Position numbers and translations under genes: made by a program | The notes under the pieces: generated by a model | Database searches by the model: none | What the model was told of the DNA's origin: nothing | What the model saw: the letters and a program-made list of their open reading frames with translations, nothing else | Shown here: positions 4,251 through 7,656 of the stretch, piece after piece | How the letters are laid out: every line of letters begins with the position of its first letter | How positions within the stretch are numbered: the stretch's first letter is position 1 | NCBI GenBank assembly: GCA_003545625.1 | Contig: DODH01000080.1 | Span: 1 to 7,656 of the forward strand | Direction of reading: 5' to 3' | DNA: 7,656 nt | Origin: Nitrospina sp. | Lineage (GTDB): Bacteria > Nitrospinota > Nitrospinia > Nitrospinales > VA-1

Positions 4251-5466
4251 CTGGTTTTTTGAACACCACTGCGACCGTCAGGGTTTGTTGATCGCGTTGA
4301 AGCTGGAACGTAGAGTGGTCATCAAAATTTTTCTTCCCCAATATTTCCAAAACATCGTCTACCCCGGAAAGGGCCGTGCCGTCCATGCTAAGTAGCAGGT
4401 CTCCAGATTTCATGCCGGCAGTTTGGGCGTTGGAATTTTCCGCAACGAATTTGATACGTACGCCACCGTCTTTTTCCTGGGCGAGCCGTACCCCCAGTTT
4501 TACTTTGTTACGACCGGGCACCCGGTATTCCACTTTCCAGGCATAGTCCGAGGCGTAAAGAGGGATGGAGACTTTTTCCACGGTCATTTCCCGGTCTTTC
4601 AAGTTTTTCGGAATTTCGGTAATGCTGGGCTGAATGATGGAATAATTGTGCGGAATTCTTCGGTAAGCACGTTTGGGGATGCCGAATCCATATTGAATAT
4701 GGAACCCACCCACAAGCACCACCAGCTTTTTGTCTTTATTGATCGGATTGTGTAAAAATTCTGCCACGGTTTGGGCCATGGTTTCTTCCCACAACAGTAA
4801 CATTCTATAAGGTTTTTCTAGCGCCTTTGTGGTACCCCGGTGGCCGCCGAAAGCGGCCAGGGCGAAAGCCCGGTGATAGGGGTCGGTGTCATCTATTTCC
4901 GGATAAAGCGTGTCGCCGGGAGCCGGATCCCCTGCGCGAAAATGGTTTTCCACCTCATGGGTAGATTTGAGTCCGATCAACGGCAGGTTTTTGCTTTGGG
5001 CAAATTCGAAGATGTGTTGATAAAGTCCAAATCCTTCTCCCCAGTTTGAGTGGAAGAGGTTTTTAAATTCCCTGAGTGAAAGCTGACCCCGGTTCCAGAG
5101 GTACAATTTTTCCTGGGCCGAGCGGCGGAACATTTCCAATCCAATAGCCACCTGATATTTTTCCGATAGAAGCTGGATGATTTGCAGTTGCACTTTATGG
5201 GCTTCAATGTTGTCGTGTGTTTCTCCGATGTAAATGACACGGGAGGCCGAAATGGAATCCATCATCTGTTTCAGGCTGACAACCATTCCGGTTGGAAGAT
5301 GGAGGATTTGGCCTACGTCCAGACTGCCCAGGTCCAGGTAGGGAGACCCGTGATTGGGTACCGCAAATTCTTCAGAGTGGCCCTCGCGGGAAAAAACCAA
5401 TAACCAGATTAAAAACAAGGTCGCCAGGATGATCCGAATGGTTTGGGTGACCGGATTTGGGCTCAT
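4243..5466 (-). CDS. ChaN-like haem-binding-fold protein with C-terminal PDZ domain
   Basis: This 407-aa protein starts with a hydrophobic segment at about 11-25 (RIILATLFLIWLLVF) and a probable cleavage near 30, so it should be exported. No lipobox Cys is seen, unlike lipoprotein ChaN relatives. Residues of about 60-285 match the ChaN/DUF399 family: YIGETHDNIEAH at 79-90, IGLEMF at 108-113, and GGFHIQYGFGIPKR at 253-266. Campylobacter ChaN binds haem and has been linked to iron uptake, so haem or iron handling in the periplasm is possible but not shown here. Residues of about 322-398 look like a PDZ domain (KLGVRLAQ, then TAGMKSGDLLLSMDG, then VDDVLEIL), which binds protein C-termini or hydrophobic peptides. 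The 3' end converges on the CBS gene. No good Shine-Dalgarno precedes the ATG, so the exact start is less certain than the family. Confidence 0.87.
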   Translation of the reverse strand: MSPNPVTQTIRIILATLFLIWLLVFSREGHSEEFAVPNHGSPYLDLGSLDVGQILHLPTGMVVSLKQMMDSISASRVIYIGETHDNIEAHKVQLQIIQLLSEKYQVAIGLEMFRRSAQEKLYLWNRGQLSLREFKNLFHSNWGEGFGLYQHIFEFAQSKNLPLIGLKSTHEVENHFRAGDPAPGDTLYPEIDDTDPYHRAFALAAFGGHRGTTKALEKPYRMLLLWEETMAQTVAEFLHNPINKDKKLVVLVGGFHIQYGFGIPKRAYRRIPHNYSIIQPSITEIPKNLKDREMTVEKVSIPLYASDYAWKVEYRVPGRNKVKLGVRLAQEKDGGVRIKFVAENSNAQTAGMKSGDLLLSMDGTALSGVDDVLEILGKKNFDDHSTFQLQRDQQTLTVAVVFKKPEK

Positions 5467-5499
5467 AAATTTGAGGTATTGACTTTATGCGGGTTTTTG

Positions 5500-5528
5500 T
5501 TGATAATCACAGGCTTCATATTTAACAT
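5500..5528 (+). promoter_or_regulatory. Weak promoter candidate for rpsU
   Basis: TTGATA (5500-5505, five of six) and TAACAT (5523-5528, four of six) are 17 bases apart. Initiation near 5535 would give an rpsU leader of about 100 nt containing the folded element at 5559-5605. The -10 match is modest. A nearby TTGACG at 5542-5547 has no suitable -10 partner. Confidence 0.25.
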
Positions 5529-5558
5529 GGCTTTTCCGTAATTGACGCAAGCATTGAT

Positions 5559-5605
5559 GCCGGGAAATCGTTATTTTGAGCCATAAAAACGTTGTTCGTC
5601 CCGGC
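5559..5605 (+). promoter_or_regulatory. Candidate structured leader of rpsU
   Basis: GCCGGGA (5559-5565) pairs perfectly with TCCCGGC (5599-5605). Inside it, CGTTATTTT (5569-5577) can pair with AAAAACG (5585-5591) with one bulged A. The result is a two-tier stem ending 15 bases before the GGAGG of rpsU. Many ribosomal protein genes are controlled by a leader that the protein itself binds. That this one does so is an inference from position and pairing only. Confidence 0.4.
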
Positions 5606-5634
5606 TAAAAACTCAGGGTAGGAGGTAAAGGTTT

Positions 5635-5838
5635 TTGATAGTAACAGTTTACCAAAATCAAGTCGAAAAAGCCTTAAAAGTCTTGAAACGACAAATGACC
5701 AAGGAAGGCCTGCTGAAAGAACTCAAGCGGCGCCGATTTTACGAGAAACCTTCCGTAAAGAAAAAACGAAAGCAAAAGGAAGCCAAGAAGAAAAGAAAAG
5801 CCGCCTTGCGCCGCATGCGATCCTACAACCGGCTTTAG
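5635..5838 (+). CDS. rpsU: 30S ribosomal protein S21
   Basis: The 67-aa product has the S21 pattern: a short beta start (IVTVYQNQ), the conserved EKALKVLKRQ helix, then GLLKELKRRRFYEKPSVKKKRK and a long Arg/Lys-rich tail that binds 16S rRNA. S21 sits near the anti-Shine-Dalgarno end of 16S rRNA and aids initiation on mRNAs. The start codon is TTG, set by GGAGG at 5621-5625 with nine bases between, and by the agreement of MIVTVYQN with S21 N-termini; no ATG or GTG fits. The gene is monocistronic here, with a leader that can fold, and it converges on rlmB with a 51-bp gap that holds no obvious terminator. Length is normal for S21. Confidence 0.95.
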   Translation: MIVTVYQNQVEKALKVLKRQMTKEGLLKELKRRRFYEKPSVKKKRKQKEAKKKRKAALRRMRSYNRL

Positions 5839-5889
5839 GCTTCGTACTATTCCTTTTTATCCTGCGTTAAGGTGTGGGTGGCATCCGTT

Positions 5890-6660
5890 TTACTCTTTGC
5901 TCGCATCCCGCAATTTTTTCTGACGTAAATTTTCATAAAAGACTACCGCGCTGGCTGATGCCACATTCAGGGATTCTAATTGGCCTTTCATGGGGATCGA
6001 GAGCGTGACATCGCAGGATTTTTTCAGCAAAGGCCGAATGCCTTTTTCCTCTCCTCCAAGTACCAGTGCCAACGGAGTATTGAACTGGTACTGGTAGCAT
6101 GGTATTTCCCCATCGGGCACGATGCCCGCAATCCAGAATTCAGCCTCTTTGAGTTGTTCGATACAGCGTGTTAAATTCGTGACCCAAGTGATCGGCAAAT
6201 GTTCAATGGCTCCTGAGGAGCATTTGGCAACGGTTTCGTTTAGGGCCGGTGTGCCATGTTTAGGCAGAATCAGTCCCTGAATGCCAAGGGTTTCCGCTGA
6301 TCGGATGATTGCTCCGAGGTTTTGTGGGTCCTGAATTCCATCCAGAATGACGAGCGTAGGCAGGGAAGTTTTTTGAAATGCAATTTCGATCAGGTCTTCC
6401 AATTCCAGAGTGACGATGGTGGAAAAATATCCAGCGATGCCTTGGTGAACCTGGTCGTGGAACTTTTTTTGGAATACCGACTTGGGCAGGGGTTCGATAG
6501 GAATTTGTTTTTCCTCGGCTAATTTGAGTACAGCCTGGATTCGTGGAGAGGTTTTGCCCTGTTCGAAAACTAGTCGGTAACAACGGCGTTTAGAGGCTGA
6601 AAGAGCTTCACGAACCGAATTAATTCCAACAATCAGAGTTTGTTCTGTAGATTTCATCAT
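5890..6660 (-). CDS. rlmB: 23S rRNA 2'-O-methyltransferase, RlmB type (TrmH/SpoU family)
   Basis: This 256-aa protein is a SPOUT-class RNA 2'-O-methyltransferase. Its N-terminal substrate-binding part (about 8-80: VGINSVREAL, then VHQGIAGYFS) matches the RlmB/TrmH-group-3 layout. The catalytic domain shows all three SpoU motifs: LDGIQDPQNLGAIIRSAE at 106-123 with Asn114 and Arg120, LALVLGGEEKGIRP at 197-210 with Glu205, and LSIPMKGQLESLNVASASAV at 220-239 with Ser230 and Asn232. Methionine-bound AdoMet sits in the trefoil knot formed by motifs 2 and 3. RlmB in E. coli methylates G2251 of 23S rRNA; target identity here is inferred from family. Two ATGs stand in tandem at the start (6658 and 6655) without a clear Shine-Dalgarno. 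It converges with rpsU and is divergent from the AsmA-like gene. Other group-3 members modify tRNA or mitochondrial rRNA, so the target is likely but not certain. Confidence 0.92.
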   Translation of the reverse strand: MMKSTEQTLIVGINSVREALSASKRRCYRLVFEQGKTSPRIQAVLKLAEEKQIPIEPLPKSVFQKKFHDQVHQGIAGYFSTIVTLELEDLIEIAFQKTSLPTLVILDGIQDPQNLGAIIRSAETLGIQGLILPKHGTPALNETVAKCSSGAIEHLPITWVTNLTRCIEQLKEAEFWIAGIVPDGEIPCYQYQFNTPLALVLGGEEKGIRPLLKKSCDVTLSIPMKGQLESLNVASASAVVFYENLRQKKLRDASKE

Positions 6661-6714
6661 CGGTAAAATGGAAACTTGCCCTAAAGAGTGACAGGGTGGT
6701 TTATGGGATTTTTC

Positions 6715-6743
6715 TGGACGGATAGTCCTAAATGATCTATAAC
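6715..6743 (+). promoter_or_regulatory. Promoter candidate for the AsmA-like gene
   Basis: TGGACG (6715-6720) and TATAAC (6738-6743) are 17 bases apart. Initiation near 6750 would place the 6752-6784 inverted repeat at the very start of the transcript and leave a leader of about 145 nt. A second option is TTGCGC (6790-6795) with TACAAT (6812-6817), 16 bases apart. Neither is strong. Confidence 0.25.
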
Positions 6744-6746
6744 TTT

Positions 6747-6774
6747 ATGATAACATTGGATTTATCTGTGTAAA
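6747..6774 (-). promoter_or_regulatory. rlmB: Sigma70-type promoter candidate for rlmB
   Basis: On the minus strand TTTACA (6774-6769) and TATCAT (6752-6747) each match five of six consensus positions and are 16 bases apart. Initiation near 6740 gives a leader of about 80 nt. The -35 and spacer lie inside the 12-bp inverted repeat. Confidence 0.45.
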
Positions 6775-6784
6775 ATCCAATGTT
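6752..6784. promoter_or_regulatory. Perfect 12-bp inverted repeat, operator-like
   Basis: AACATTGGATTT (6752-6763) and AAATCCAATGTT (6773-6784) are exact reverse complements around a nine-base spacer. It covers the -35 and spacer of the best rlmB promoter and lies just downstream of a candidate promoter for the divergent gene. The symmetry suits a dimeric regulator or a transcript hairpin. No T-run follows on either strand, which argues against a terminator. Confidence 0.5.
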
Positions 6785-6895
6785 GATCCTTGCGCGGTTA
6801 CGCACGGGTGTTACAATTTCCTCGAAAAAATTTTCTTTTCCGCGAAAAAACCGCGAAGGCTATTTTAACCTTTTTCTGTAATCCGTAAACCTTAT

Positions 6896-7656
6896 ATGGC
6901 GATTTCCCGAAAAAGGGTTATTTTCTACTCCCTGTTTACTTTGATTCTTGTGGTTTTCTCCGTCTTTTCCCTGGCCTATTACCAGTTGCGCAACCTGGGA
7001 GAATTCAAAGCGCTTGCTATAGAAAAGCTTGAGGAGTTGACCCGGCGGAAAGTGAAAATCGGTGAGGTGGAGGTGGATATTGTCCGCGGCCTCAGCATTC
7101 GTCTGAAAGATGTAGCGGTCAGGTCTCGAAGGGCCGAGGAACCGGAACTGACGGCACGCAGTGTTTGGGTGGTGGTCCAGTTACTGCCGTTGTTAGATAA
7201 ACGTGTTGAGGTCAAGAAAATCATTGTCCAGGGGTTATCTCTCAGGATGGTCCGTGATGCTAAGGGGCGGTTCAGTTTAGGAGATGTGAAAAAGTGGATC
7301 ATCCGGCCTGCCGAAAGCAACTTGTTCAAAATTCTAAAAGTCAGTCTCATGAACCAACTCATGGTGGAAGACGGAGCCATACATTTTCAGGACTATTTTA
7401 ATCGTTCCCCTGAAGACCCACTTCCATTGAATCTGGAGCATATTTCTTTTTCCGTGCGGAAAAGTCTTCTTGATTCACCCTTCCAGTTCACCTTGAAAGG
7501 GGAGATCCCGAACGAGGGTTCACCGACTGCTTTCCAGGTTTCCGGGGCGTTCGACAATTTTTCCGAAAACCAGGGGTTTACCGGTATTTCCATTAATGGC
7601 AAAGTCCGGGTCCATGAACTGAATGTTTCAATTTTTCAGCCCTATTTGAAAAAGGT
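6896..7656 (+). CDS. AsmA-family membrane-anchored protein, N-terminal part (truncated by window end)
   Basis: The frame is open from the ATG to the window edge, 253 codons plus two bases. The protein has a basic start (MAISRKRV), one membrane helix at about 9-27 (IFYSLFTLILVVFSVFSLA), and then the typical opening of AsmA/DUF748-like proteins: EKLEELTRRKVKIGEVEVD at about 43-61, RGLSIRLKDVAVRSR at 64-78, then beta-rich sequence such as VEVKKIIVQGLSLRMVRDAKG. AsmA-like proteins (AsmA, YhdP, TamB relatives) are inner-membrane-anchored periplasmic proteins that bridge to the outer membrane and are linked to phospholipid transport. Which subgroup this belongs to needs the missing C-terminus. No good Shine-Dalgarno precedes the ATG, but an in-frame stop at 6866 and no other start codon between support it. 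The gene is divergent from rlmB across a 235-bp control region. Confidence 0.85.
   Translation, partial: MAISRKRVIFYSLFTLILVVFSVFSLAYYQLRNLGEFKALAIEKLEELTRRKVKIGEVEVDIVRGLSIRLKDVAVRSRRAEEPELTARSVWVVVQLLPLLDKRVEVKKIIVQGLSLRMVRDAKGRFSLGDVKKWIIRPAESNLFKILKVSLMNQLMVEDGAIHFQDYFNRSPEDPLPLNLEHISFSVRKSLLDSPFQFTLKGEIPNEGSPTAFQVSGAFDNFSENQGFTGISINGKVRVHELNVSIFQPYLKK

Noticed and set aside
5542..5577. TTGACG as -35 of an rpsU promoter
   Set aside because: The positions 16-19 bases downstream read AAATCG/AATCGT, with no -10-like hexamer; TATTTT is 24 bases away.
6979..7602. Two minus-strand frames (6979-7380 and 7393-7602)
   Set aside because: Both are antisense to the AsmA-like gene, whose plus-strand frame stays open throughout and has a membrane anchor and AsmA-type motifs.

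Overview
The window is bacterial chromosomal DNA, densely coded, with short single-purpose genes and small operons. AsmA-like, ChaN-like and signal-peptide TPR proteins suggest a Gram-negative (diderm) bacterium. The gene mix would fit a Nitrospinota- or deltaproteobacteria-like lineage, but that is an impression from protein style and was not tested. There is no phage, plasmid, transposase, rRNA, tRNA or CRISPR signal.

Layout: (1) 23-1546 holds a divergent pair with only 33 bp between start codons: an aldo/keto reductase on the minus strand and an exported TPR protein on the plus strand. (2) 1547-2268 holds a hairpin at the TPR stop codon, a good sigma70-type promoter, a small cyclic-nucleotide-binding-domain gene broken by a single-base -1 frameshift (1754-2085), and a repeat-rich spacer. 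(3) 2269-2806 is a likely two-gene unit, a 79-aa helical unknown followed by acylphosphatase. It is bracketed by two inverted copies of a repeat of about 65-80 bp. (4) 2913-4124 holds an ABC-2-type ATPase with no permease beside it, a structured spacer, and a two-CBS-domain protein. (5) 4243-5466 on the minus strand is a ChaN-like haem-binding-fold protein fused to a C-terminal PDZ domain; it converges on the CBS gene. (6) 5467-5838 is rpsU (ribosomal protein S21) with a TTG start and a strong Shine-Dalgarno, preceded by a leader that can fold into a two-part stem. (7) 5890-6660 on the minus strand is an rlmB-type 23S rRNA 2'-O-methyltransferase, convergent with rpsU. (8) 6661-6895 is a divergent control region with a perfect 12-bp inverted repeat lying over the best rlmB promoter candidate. 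(9) 6896-7656 is the N-terminal part of an AsmA-like membrane-anchored protein that runs off the window.

Functionally this is mostly housekeeping and envelope material: translation (S21, RlmB), envelope (AsmA-like, ChaN-PDZ, TPR), nucleotide-responsive modules (broken cNMP domain, CBS pair), an orphan ABC ATPase and two small metabolic enzymes. I found no clear new multi-gene system. The points most worth a second look are the frameshifted cNMP gene, the structured rpsU leader, the operator-like inverted repeat at 6752-6784 and the inverted repeat pair around the acylphosphatase unit.
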